A stretch of 64,000 nucleotides of DNA. Source: Pholiota molesta (lineage: Eukaryota; Basidiomycota; Agaricomycetes; Agaricales; Strophariaceae). A program made the translations under genes and the position numbers. Shown here piece by piece: positions 44,581 through 55,901 of the stretch. The stretch spans positions 1 through 64,000 of the forward strand of contig JACGCK010000063.1 in NCBI GenBank assembly GCA_014925825.1. The letters are read 5' to 3'. The notes under the pieces are model-generated. The model was not told the DNA's origin. It was given only the letters and a program-made list of their open reading frames with translations, and searched no databases. Numbering within the stretch: the first letter of the stretch is position 1; each line of letters starts with the position of its first letter.

Positions 44581-47225
44581 ATGGCGTCCCGGTCTGCATA
44601 TCCCGGTTCTCGGCGAAAGCTCGTCCTTGCCTTTGATGTTGGAACCACGTACAGTGGTATATCATACAGGTACGTTGTTTGCTGGTTACGATAGATGCTC
44701 AGGCACTGATCAAAAGATGATGATCTCTGATAGCGTGCTTGACCCAGGACGTGTACCAGAAATCAAGGGTGTAACGAGGTCAGCAATTGGCGCTCGAAAG
44801 CGTCTCCTTGACGTGTTCGTATTAACGAGCATTTAGATTCCCTGCCCTTGAGCACGTCAATGGTGCATCGAAGATCCCAACTATCATCTACTATGACCGA
44901 AGCGGGAAGGTACGCGCTGTCGGTGCTGAAGCAGCGAGTGAAGGGATCTATGCGCAAGCAGAGGAGGAGCATTGGATCAAGGCCGAGTGGTGCGTAGTAT
45001 ATCGCCATCAAAGACGATGCTGATCATGTATATAACATGTTTATAGGTTCAAACTTCACCTACGATCAAGAGTCGGCCCCGGAGCTGGCAAAGAGGTGGG
45101 CGATGATATCCCGCCGCTGCCGCTCAATAAAACAGTCGTCGAGGTCTTCGCCGACTTCCTGGCTTACCTCTTCGAATGTGCATCCAGCTATATTCAGGAA
45201 GCGCACCCAAATGGTATCAATTTCTGGGCATCGGTAAAGGACCAGATTGATTTCGTTCTGTCCCATCCCAATGGCTGGGAAGGCGCGCAACAGTCGGAGA
45301 TGCGCAAAGCTGCTGTCCTTGCGAAACTGGTTCCGAATACCGCCACCGGGCATGCACGGCTCTCATTCGTCACTGAGGGAGAGGCCAGTCTGCACTTTGC
45401 CATCGAAAATGGGCTTCCGGATGGGGCAATGAAGGTGTGTTCTCTAGCGTGCTGATTTTTTGCCAACGAAGCTTACTGGGATATTCTAATACAGAATGGT
45501 GACGGAGTAGTGATCGTTGATGCGGGAGGTGGTACTATTGACATCAGTTCGTACAGCAGGAATATATCAGCATCACAGGCGACGTTTGAAGAAGTGGCAC
45601 CTCCCCAATGTAGGTTATCTGTCTTGAATTTAAATAAAATAAAATAAAAAAACCAAATCTGACCTTGGTTTAGGCCATTTTCATGGTTCTGTCTTTGTCA
45701 ACATATACGCTCACAAGTTCCTTGAAAGTTTGTCATTTCTCTGATTTATTCATGTTTTCTTCTCTCATCGCCTTCGCACCAACTCAGAATATCTTGCTGA
45801 ATCTCCTTTTGCGGATGATATCGATCATATCGTTCGTTGCTTTGACAAGACAACGAAAATGGGGTTCAAAAATGCAGAAGACGCTCAATACGTCAAGTTT
45901 GGTTCTACTAGAGACAATGATGCTAGCCACAACATTCGTTTTGGACAACTTAAATTGCTAGGGTGCGTACCTCTTTACTTGATCAACCAACTTTGATGAC
46001 TGGCCTCTGAAAACGCTCAATTATTCTCAGGCCGGATGTCGCGTCTTTTTTCAAGCCTTCCATCGACTGTATCGTCAAGGCTGTGATTGATCAAAAGAAG
46101 ACCGCACATAAATCCATTTCTGTAGGTGTCTGCCCTTTATATTGCACGTTTCCCAGCTGTTTCTAAGTGTGTCATTTTCTCCAGTATGTTGTTCTTGTAG
46201 GGGGCTTTTCTGCCAGCAATTATATGTTCAATATGATACAAGCTGCACTCAATTGTACCGGCTTGAAAGTGCTGCGTCCTGAAAGTCATGTGTTGGTATC
46301 ACTTCAACACCTCTTCTTTGATGTAACATCTTTCACAATTTCTTTATGATAGAAACAAGGCAGTATCCAACGGTTCTATCTCTTTCTATCTAGACCACTT
46401 TGTGCGAAGCAGAATCTCAAAGGCTGCTTTCGGAATGAGCGGTTATGTTGATTATGACCCTAGGAAGGCGGATCACGTCAAGCGTAGCTCGAGATCCTTT
46501 ATCTCGGAGTCGGGCACAAAGTGTCTCCCAGAAGCATTTGATGCCATTCTTCCTAAGGTACTGTATCTCATAGCCTCTTTCGCATTACTAGGAAGAGTTC
46601 ATAGGATATCGGTTTATAGAATACACAGATTAAGGAAACGAAAGAGTTTAGGAGCTCATATATTCGTGAAAAGGATTCGGAGAAAGAGTTGACGGGTATT
46701 GCCTCAACAGAGATCTGGTGCTATCGGGGACTCATTGCTGACCCAAAGTGGATGGACGTCGATTCAAGTAAGCTATCCATTTCAATCCTCTTTATATGTA
46801 CTTCAGCTGCAACATGTAATATTTTTTACTCCTAGGCAACTATACCAAATTGTGCTCAATTACCTTTAACCTCTCGTCTCTTACATGGGAAAGGCGTCAA
46901 AAAATCGGGGCCTGGGTTGGCACTTTCTACTATGAGGCATATTATGATATTGTGCTTCTGTTTGGGCTAACGGAGCTGAAGGCACAGATTGCTTGGAAGG
47001 ATGCGGCGGTAAGTCGTGTTTCTATGTACATCGGCGAAAAAGATGAATTGTTGATCAAGCTCGTCTTTGGTTATACAGGGTGTCGAAAAAAGGTACGCAT
47101 CATCTTGTTGGTCCTAGATGTGGTTTTCAAACCCTATCTTGAATTGTCATGTTTCTTTCTATTTTCATCAATTTAGGACTGCAGCAAAGATCGTTTACCA
47201 CCCCGCTGCATCAATCACCGAATAA
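44581..47225 (+). CDS. HSPA12-like Hsp70 ATPase B
   Basis: About a dozen exons with GT..AG borders. The start MASRSAYPGSRRKLVLAFDV gives DVGTTYSGISY (phosphate 1). A mini-exon encodes VLDPGRVPEIKGVTR, followed by GASKIPTIIYYDRSGKV, LPLNKTVVEVFADFLAYLFE, HPNGWEGAQQSEMRKAAV, FVTEGEASLHFAIENG, phosphate-2 VVIVDAGGGTIDISS, HIVRCFDKTTKMGFKNAED, the adenosine motif VVLVGGFSASNYMF, NKAVSNGSISFYLDHFV, DIVLLFGLTELKAQIAW, and the end YHPAASITE. I found no frame break. Cytosolic ATPase; clients unknown. It is the closest relative of gene C in this window. Confidence 0.82.
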
Positions 47226-48093
47226 ATGTTAATGTAGCATTTCCTCATCTTTTTTTGTTACAACTGGAATTTTCCGTGTTGTTGGGTGCACTTACGTTCA
47301 ACTTTGATGCCATTGTATTAATGAAATTGGCAGAGGGCAGTGGGGTCACGGGTGGTGCGCAACAGAGACATGTGTACCGTAAGCAATCTCCAACGCACAG
47401 AATGAGCTGCAGACCATCAAAGGCGACAAGCGAAAGCTGAAGCACATTAATCGTGAGATCGTCCAGGATTCGAAGAAAATGAGCTCACAGATGCGAGCTA
47501 CTGGATCAACTAGGGTGGGAAGACATCTCTGAACGAGCTCAAGAGCGTCACTGGAGAAAGAACTCCTAGAGGAAGCGCGCTTCGGAACTGAGCGATATGG
47601 CGGCGGCAACGCCGCGGACGGTAGAACACATCTTCGGGATTTCGCAGAACTTGTCGTCACCCAGCACTGACATGACGAGAAAAACAGCTGTCTTAGCGAA
47701 TCACTGCGTCATGATATCGATGATTGGCAATCTAGAATTTGTCGATTGTTTGTTCGAAGTTTGCATGGTTCAGGCAGTGTTGAAGTGTTGTTAGTATCTG
47801 GTCACCCGCTGACCTTCGCGCGGAACAGGGTATTTGAGAGCATGGCTTGAGGTACATACAGGGATCGGTCAGAAAGCGGGATGTGGGAGTTGCCGTAGAG
47901 ACATACATACCTCTCGGACTCCCCTGCTCAACTGTGTACATCCAAAGCAGCGCGGCGCCAACCAGTCACGTCTGCGGGCCCGTATTCTACGTGCCTTAGT
48001 CAATGTTTCCAGTACAAGGGTATCATCCAAGTAACGATAAAATGTACATAGAACCGAAAGAACAATAAATACCAGAAGAAACCAGCTGGGCGC
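47226..48093. other. Region after Hsp70-like gene B, possible gene relic
   Basis: 47360-47690 on plus can be read as short coiled-coil-like pieces (NELQTIKGDKRKLKHINRE; SKKMSSQMRATGSTR) with stops and frame changes between them. This may be a decayed gene fragment. The rest is non-coding. Confidence 0.3.
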
Positions 48094-48537
48094 CTAAAGG
48101 TTGACAGCAGACGCATACGGTCCGTCTATAGTCCGTACTTCTACTTGAGTCTGTGTAGGGGTCCGTTCCAAGGGAGATTCGCCAGCGTTGCTATTATCAC
48201 TGGGAGGCTGGGCACCAGCGTTCCGTGCCAGCTTTCTTCTCCGAACCACCTTCGACCATACCATGGCGCCGATGGCTATGACGAGAAGGACCGTAGTAAC
48301 GACGGAAATGATGATCTTGCCCGGGTGAGCGGAGATTTTGCGGTCGATTTCGTGAATGGACCACGGGAAGCAGGAGGTTTGATGATGATATACAAGCCAA
48401 GCCCGACGTAGAGGAGGGGCAAGACGACGCGAATATATTTCTGGGCCAGCGCGAGAAGAAAAATTGGTCATTCCCAGGGGGGTCCGGAGGCCCTGTGGTG
48501 CGTTGTTTGGCCCAGGGAGATCCCGCGCTTTCCCACA

Positions 48538-51011
48538 CACCTAAGGTTCCCACAGTAACCGGCTTATTAGCGGGTTAGATCAGTACACTACAAACCTACT
48601 AATAAGCAGCTAAAAGTCCGTTTTCCCTTACCCGTGAAGAATTCCTTCGTTAATTCTTGGACTTAGCTGCAAGACACCCTCGTCGGCCATTCCCACACCT
48701 CCGGCTATGTGCCACCATGCCTTTTTAGGCTCCCGGCGTCATTGCGGCATGGGCGCATTGCCTATTTAGGCCGCGCGCACCGCCGCCTGATACCTCCCGC
48801 CCTCCTGGATGATAGGATAGAGAATGGGCTCTAGCTCAGTCGGTTCCCCTCCGCTCCTTTCGATTTTTGGCATATGGATAGATATAGTATTTCTGAGCTT
48901 GTACCTAGTATTTTAAATGGTATATATTAGGATTTAACTGCCAAAAAAGCGGTTTCTCATAGAGCAGGAGGAGGAGCAGTGATGGGTATAGGTCTTAACC
49001 CTCTATGGGCATGTCTATTGAGAAAGGACAACATATATACTAATACATACTGTTATATGAGTGATTATGCGAAGCTATAGGCCTTAAATTAGTGATGGAA
49101 GCAACCTTATGAGGAGATCTATAGGGAAAGTGAAATATGACATTGAAAAGATACTTTGCAATGCCCTTCTTGTCTATATAATCATTGTATAGTATGTAGG
49201 ATAGCTATGTTATCTTGGATATATAGCTAGAGAGCCATAGATAGAGTATATCACCTTCTATAAAGGCATCTAGCTGGGAACAAATGGGCATATATCTGAG
49301 TACCAAGGGGAAAAGGAAACCTAATCTCTTTGTATTATAGCTCTCCTAGATGATATTTACCCATTCCTTGCTCGATAATAGAGCTAGAAGGAGTGGAACA
49401 CATAGATATGACCACCTAAGGGGCCTATGCATGCAGGTACATGCATCTATGGTCTAAAAAATTATTTCTGGAGGTATAACAGCGCTACGTGGTACTATAC
49501 GATACACAGATCTATTTTGGAACGTTTAATCGGTACCCTACAGTGTTAAATGGATGGTAAAGCAGTGAAGGATGTCTGGCACGCATAAATACCGTATTCT
49601 GCCTATAACATAGCGGGGGAACCGTCTAAAATGACGATACTCTAGGGCATAATAGCCCTCATTAATACCTACAAAATGAGATACGCCGGAAGGAAATCGG
49701 GCCATGGGTTGAGGTGCTATAGTGAAATTAATAGCTGGAACATCGAATTAGATCACGGCCACTTGAGACACAGTTATGCGCCTATATTTGGATCTTTCTA
49801 AAAAGATGTCTTATCAGCTTAATTCACTATAGCACCTCAACCCATGGCCCGATTTCCTTCCGGCGTATCTCATTTTGTAGGTATTAATGAGGGCTATTAT
49901 GCCCTAGAGTATCGTCATTTTAGACGGTTCCCCCGCTATGTTATAGGCAGAATACGGTATTTATGCGTGCCAGACATCCTTCACTGCTTTACCATCCATT
50001 TAACACTGTAGGGTACCGATTAAACGTTCCAAAATAGATCTGTGTATCGTATAGTACCACGTAGCGCTGTTATACCTCCAGAAATAATTTTTTAGACCAT
50101 AGATGCATGTACCTGCATGCATAGGCCCCTTAGGTGGTCATATCTATGTGTTCCACTCCTTCTAGCTCTATTATCGAGCAAGGAATGGGTAAATATCATC
50201 TAGGAGAGCTATAATACAAAGAGATTAGGTTTCCTTTTCCCCTTGGTACTCAGATATATGCCCATTTGTTCCCAGCTAGATGCCTTTATAGAAGGTGATA
50301 TACTCTATCTATGGCTCTCTAGCTATATATCCAAGATAACATAGCTATCCTACATACTATACAATGATTATATAGACAAGAAGGGCATTGCAAAGTATCT
50401 TTTCAATGTCATATTTCACTTTCCCTATAGATCTCCTCATAAGGTTGCTTCCATCACTAATTTAAGGCCTATAGCTTCGCATAATCACTCATATAACAGT
50501 ATGTATTAGTATATATGTTGTCCTTTCTCAATAGACATGCCCATAGAGGGTTAAGACCTATACCCATCACTGCTCCTCCTCCTGCTCTATGAGAAACCGC
50601 TTTTTTGGCAGTTAAATCCTAATATATACCATTTAAAATACTAGGTACAAGCTCAGAAATACTATATCTATCCATATGCCAAAAATCGAAAGGAGCGGAG
50701 GGGAACCGACTGAGCTAGAGCCCATTCTCTATCCTATCATCCAGGAGGGCGGGAGGTATCAGGCGGCGGTGCGCGCGGCCTAAATAGGCAATGCGCCCAT
50801 GCCGCAATGACGCCGGGAGCCTAAAAAGGCATGGTGGCACATAGCCGGAGGTGTGGGAATGGCCGACGAGGGTGTCTTGCAGCTAAGTCCAAGAATTAAC
50901 GAAGGAATTCTTCACGGGTAAGGGAAAACGGACTTTTAGCTGCTTATTAGTAGGTTTGTAGTGTACTGATCTAACCCGCTAATAAGCCGGTTACTGTGGG
51001 AACCTTAGGTG
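48538..51011. mobile_element. Long palindromic (foldback) element, 2.47 kb
   Basis: Two arms of 1,189 bp (48538-49726 and 49823-51011) are reverse complements with no indels: every pair I checked sums to 99549. The arms surround a 96-bp spacer (49727-49822). The ends read cacctaaggttccc, and a 7-bp duplication tcccaca flanks them (48531-48537 and 51012-51018). No open frame of note is present, so this is a non-autonomous foldback-type transposon. The TSD length could be 5-7 bp because of the ca repeat at the border. As DNA or RNA it could form one very long hairpin. Confidence 0.92.
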
Positions 51012-51024
51012 TCCCACAAATGTC

Positions 51025-53392
51025 ACCCAGGGATTTCCCTAAGTCCAGCGAGCGGCGGCGCTGAACCAACGCTGAACAGCGCTGAACTCGAGTACAAGAT
51101 TGGGGAAATAGATGTGTATTAAGTATAGATGCTACATTGACAGCATTATATTAGAAGTAGTGTTAAAAAAATCTGAAAAACAAAGTCAATCACAGAAAAT
51201 CCACCCTAAGATAATGGCGACCGCCATTGTTAGATATAAGAGACTCCGACGTAGGAACCTCCTACAAATTTGAGATCATACAGTTGGAAGAAGGCACTCA
51301 TAAATCATAATTGTCAACAACATGTACCCTAATTGAAAACATCTGCGTAAATGCAGCATCCTCTAGCGTGTGTTCGATGGTTGTGTCCGGGCTCTTCATA
51401 AATAGTTTGCTCTTGGTTTGCTCAACAATTTGTTCGTAGATATCGCAAATGGTGAATAAGAACAAACTTCGTTACCCATTAGCATTTCTAGCACTCGAGA
51501 ATTTAAATTCTTTGGACTTCCTGATAATTTTGAGGTTTTTCCTGTGTCCAATCCCCTCTAAATACTCATTGTAGACTGGCAGCAGACACCCACTTTGATG
51601 CTGTCGTTCTGAATGATGTATCTGGGTGTCTCTGGGTGTCCTAGGTGAATGCTTAAAAAATCCTTGGAAGCATTCTCAATTTCTCTTGGGAGAGATCTTT
51701 CTATTCTTGATCCTTTACTTAGAGAATCAGTCTGAATGTAATGATAAACATATTATATTTTTCTATATAAGCTATACTACTGATATTATCCTACAATCTA
51801 TTATCGTCGTTCGTGCGCTGTCCGTGCGCCGTTCAAGTTGTTCATGTGCCGTCCGTACATGGTCCGTTGTCGTGCACTGTCGTTGTTTGTGCGCCATCTG
51901 TGCGCCGGGCCCGTTGTTCATGCGCCGTCCGTGCGTGGTCCGTCGTTATCCGCCGTCGTCTTTGTGCCCCATCCATCCGTCGTTCATTGTGGGATAGGCG
52001 CCGTGGGCAGTCAGTGAGTGTCGGGACTTGGCGGTGATACGGAGCAAGCGACAGCGGTATTGAAAACGGCAGCGGACGGGTCTCGTATGTCATCATCTGA
52101 AAGCTGCGTCGGACAGGTAGATAGATATGTGTTTGTCGTCGTCGTCGCTGTTGGGAAGGGGCCAGGAGTCAGGAAAGGCGGTCGCATCCAACAAACAAGG
52201 AGGCGAGCGAACAGCGCTCATTCGTCATCGGTAGGGGCTGGAGCAGCGGCAGCGGCTAGTAGACGAACGAGCAGTGCTCGTTCGTCATTGAATATGTTGG
52301 CGGTGGTGCCACTGGCTCCTGTAGATGGGATAGCGAGGTGGGTGGTCGTCGGTGATGGGGTGCGATGCAAGCGCACGTCGGTGCCCGTAATTGGGACGAC
52401 GTGGTGGTTGTCGATGTAGCACGGGCGCTAACGCCGACTTGCTGCAATTCCCAGTCAGTGAGGTGAATCTATGGTCATGGAGGGCGGAAGGGCGGACTTG
52501 CCTTGATTTTGCGGAGGCGGCCAGATAGACGAGCGAGCGCTGCTCGTTCGTAATCGTCATAGCCGCAGTGAGAGGGGCTGGAGAAGGCGATGGCGGCCAA
52601 CTAACAAGCAGATGAATGAGCAGCGCTCATTCGTCGTCGTCGTAGCCGCTGGGTTGGGGACTGGAGCAGACGGCCGCGCCGCCGTGTGTTGAAGCCTGGT
52701 GTTGTCCGCATCGTTATCTGTGTTGTCGTTCGTGTTGTCGTTCACGCCGTCGTTCGCGTTGACAGTCGTGGGCGCTGTGGGTATAGGGAGAGCGACGCCT
52801 CGCCGCCGCCGAGTCAGATGTGCAGATGCGGGTGCGGGCTTGGTGCAGTGCAGTGATGCTGCATGCAGCGGGTGGTGCCATCGCCGAAATCGCATTGAAT
52901 CAGACAGCCGGCCCACATCCCTCGTTGGAGGGGAGGGGCACACGGCAAGAGGAGTGGCAGCGGTGAGAGGAGAAGGCGGGGGCGGGGAGGGGGTGACTGC
53001 GGACGTGGGTGGTTCGTGGGCGGCGACGTGACAGTGGGTGGATAGATGGGGGTAGGGGCGGACTTACCGCGCTGCCTCTGACATGGTCGCCGCCATCCGA
53101 CATCGTCGTCGTGCCCTGGCCCCGCTGTTCTCCGCGTCTTCGTCTATGTTGTCGTTTGTGTTGTCATTTGCGTTGTCGTTCGCGTTGACAGTCGTGGGCG
53201 CTGTGGGGCCTGGGCATAGGGAGTGCGAGTGGGACAAACGCAGGGACAAACGCCCAGTTGAACGAACAGTTGAGATAACGCACCGTGCGTCATATCATGT
53301 GAGCTCACGTGCTTTTTATTCGGTGTAATTCGGTCTTCATTCGGTCGCTCGGTGTAAATCGGTCGCGTGGGTAAAAAAGGAAATCCCTGGGT
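51025..53392. mobile_element. TIR element (2.37 kb) in the CadD gene
   Basis: 14-bp inverted ends acccagggatttcc at 51025-51038 and 53379-53392, placed between the two parts of the CadD gene. Subterminal gctgaac and cggtgtaa/attcggtc repeats lie inside the ends. The left third is AT-rich and the right two thirds GC-rich with hairpin repeats. No clear target duplication was found, so the class is open. The open frames inside are low in complexity and not convincing genes. Confidence 0.6.
52205..52640. repeat. Dispersed hairpin repeat (acgagcgagc-type), four copies
   Basis: Short inverted repeats of the form gaacgagcagtgctcgttcgt occur at about 52205-52230, 52263-52285, 52529-52552 and 52611-52634, each followed by a cgtcrtcg run and a ggggctggag motif. 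They look like a diverged tandem array. Confidence 0.7.
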
Positions 53393-54008
53393 ATGGCGAA
53401 GCTGCCCGCGAGAACGTGTTTCTGCCGCATGACTGCAAAGGCGAAGAGGCACCAGACTCCCACTAGGATGTAGTACACGATGACGTAGATCGCGATGTCG
53501 GCTCTGTGCGCTTGCGAAAAGAGCGGGACATAGGTGCCGATGTTGTCGCCCCGTTCATCAATGCGATGAGCGCGACTTTGAGCACGCTTTTGACCCCGAC
53601 CAGACTGGATGTGTCGTCTTCTTCTTCCTCCCTGAACGCAGGGATAAGAGCCAATCCCCTCCATACTCCCAGTAGGAGAGGCAAGAAGCCCATGAACCCG
53701 ATGGGTTCAGTCGCGAAGAGTAAAGAGACGCCGAAACCGATCAAGCTGCTGGTGACGCTGAAGGAGAATCCGATGTATTGGCCCAGGACGATCCTCCAAG
53801 GTGTTACGGTCTTGCTGGTGGTAGACTCGGAGAAGAAGGTGATCAAGACGAACATGTCGTCGATGTTGGTGATGGCGAACGATGCACATGCGACCCCGAC
53901 TGACTTCCCGAAGCCTTGGATGGCCATGATTGCTATGAGGGGAAGGCAGTCAATAGAGGAGGTTGTAGTGGTCGTAAGATGGAAGGTTGAATTATGGATG
54001 GAAATCAA

Positions 54009-55901
54009 TGGAAGGTGGTGGGATTTGGTGCTCAGTCCGACTCAATGCGACCTGTGCTGTGCGATGCATCATGAACGTTTGAACGTGTACTGTACTTGGG
54101 CGGCGGGCGCTAATAGCAAGTGCAAAAGTTGTGTGTGACATGTGACACTGGAGTGATTTGAATTTCGATTATTGATCACATCATTGCGCGCTCAAAATAG
54201 CTGAGAGCTCCTTTCGACTCATCCACGATGTCTTTTTTAATTCTACTCAAATTCTGCCAACAAAATAATGAACCTGCACCTGCCAGGAAGTACATACTTA
54301 ATCCCCATGGATTATTCCCCCTAACCATCAATTTGCACCCAAGATTATCGAAATGATGCTTGGCGATCATCTCGTCCTCACCACCTTTGATGAAAGATGG
54401 GAACGATTCATGTATTGGTCTGAGAATGTACTGTACATGCATATATTGGCTCTGTGTTTAAATTTTGTGATTTTCTGGTAATTGTGCATGTCGCCTCGCG
54501 GCATTGCCTTCTACATGCTGCTTGATCTAAAATGTTACCAAAATATTTCTCTTCGACTTCGGTATACCATGGAATGATATAGGAAAGCAGCTCTACCTCA
54601 CCAAGCGTAAAATTTACGGGAGATATTATAGCGCCAGCCGACTATCTTAGAGCCAGTCAAGTCATTTCATCACTTACCATGAGATCCAAACGAGATCACA
54701 GACTCACAGATGGCGCTTGTGGTGCATCTGCCGCACCTGGCTCGCTCAGTCTCGCTGGCGGGCAAGTGTATCTGTATTTCACCAGTTCAAGAACTGATGC
54801 ATCGTAGTGCCATGCATCCGATGGGGGGCTGCCCGATATAAGAAGCTCGGCCGGCGTACACAGCGCCTGTTCAGAAATGACAATGGTTACGCCTAGTCCG
54901 ATACAAACGCCACGCGCAGACGCCTCCACGCAACAAGGCCATCAACAGGTATGTTCCTAGTAACTTCATGGATAAAGCTATCGCACGCGGGATCTAGCAT
55001 AGATGTGTATCTTCGCGGCGATTTAGATTTAGCTACGATAGGTGCAGAATGTGGACAACTAACCTTCCAGGGTCGTCATCATCCGTGGGGTCAACAAGAA
55101 CAAAGCGTTTGCCTGAGAATGTTCTCGGGCTAACGAGATGCATGGGCGATTGAGTGCACAACATCGATTGGAGGAAGTAGACCACACACCTTGCACCATC
55201 GGGATGGCTGTCGGGAGTATCCTCAACATAGATTTTACCACGGAAAAGGAGCGCGACTCTGAACTCTCGTTGAGGCGACATCAAACGGGGTGCACAACGC
55301 CAAGTAGAAGATGGGGTCCACGAAGAGTGGTTTCACTTTGGAGGCCAGATATCAGAAATAATATAGCTTTCGGTGTAAGTGATCGCGAGTGTCAAACGCG
55401 GTCAAATTTAAACGCCACGCCTAGAAGTGGCAAACACTATACAACCATTATAAGCCTTCTAGTATAAATATAGTGCGTACAACCCCCTTGAGGCATTAGA
55501 GGCAGTCGAAGCCGTTTGGTGCGTTTAAAGTGGAGCCAATTGTATGTTGGACACGCCCTCGATAGCTACCATGATTAGGAGTTACTAGTGGTAAGTTTTC
55601 CAGGATGCGCGCCGTAGCGCGCGTATGGCTGGCCAGGTGCTCCCGCATGCGCTTCCACCTTCGAGATTTGTTCCACCGTCCACCGTGATGTGCGCATGCA
55701 GCCGCCGCATTAACTTCGAACGCCTCTGGCACGGACGCAAGATCGATGCCTTCATTGTGTCACTAGCCTATAGTTTATTCCTACCGAAGAAGTCATAAAA
55801 TTAGTACATCTGCACAAAAAGAGAACAACATTCAACGTATCGAAAACAGTAAGAATTACATTCACATATATCCGAGAACCGAAGACACATTTACATAACA
55901 C
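54009..55901. other. Gene-poor region with possible exon relics
   Basis: About 1.9 kb. A minus-strand piece at 55060-55284 reads SPQREFRVALLFRGKIYVED then, after a possible intron, PRTFSGKRFVLVDPTDDDD; it may be part of a broken gene I do not recognise. A minus-strand open frame at 54176-54442 (88 codons) has no recognised motif. Nothing else is supported. Confidence 0.35.

Larger units (their letters stand above)
48094..53928 (-). pseudogene. CadD-type cadmium resistance transporter, split by two elements
   Basis: Minus-strand gene. The N-terminal part (about 53393-53928) has MAIQGFGKSVGVACASFAIT and TNIDDMFVLITFF, the conserved CadD start, then membrane segments (VLGQYIGFSFSVTSSLIGFG; GFMGFLPLLLGVWRGL) and YVIVYYILVGVWCLFAFAVM. 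A one-base deletion in a G run near 53553 shifts the frame (NGATT where NGGDNIGTYVP is expected). The C-terminal part (48094 to about 48475) reads ALAQKYIRVVLPLLYVGLGL, SCFPWSIHEIDRK and a final membrane helix IIISVVTTVLLVIAIGAMVW with an RRRK end. Between the parts lie the palindromic element and a TIR element. A host gene that once exported or sequestered metal, now inactive. Confidence 0.82.

Noticed and set aside
48538..51011. Palindrome as an assembly fold-over only
   Set aside because: A 7-bp target duplication flanks it and a distinct 96-bp loop sits at the centre, which an artefact would not produce. A read check is still listed in the findings.
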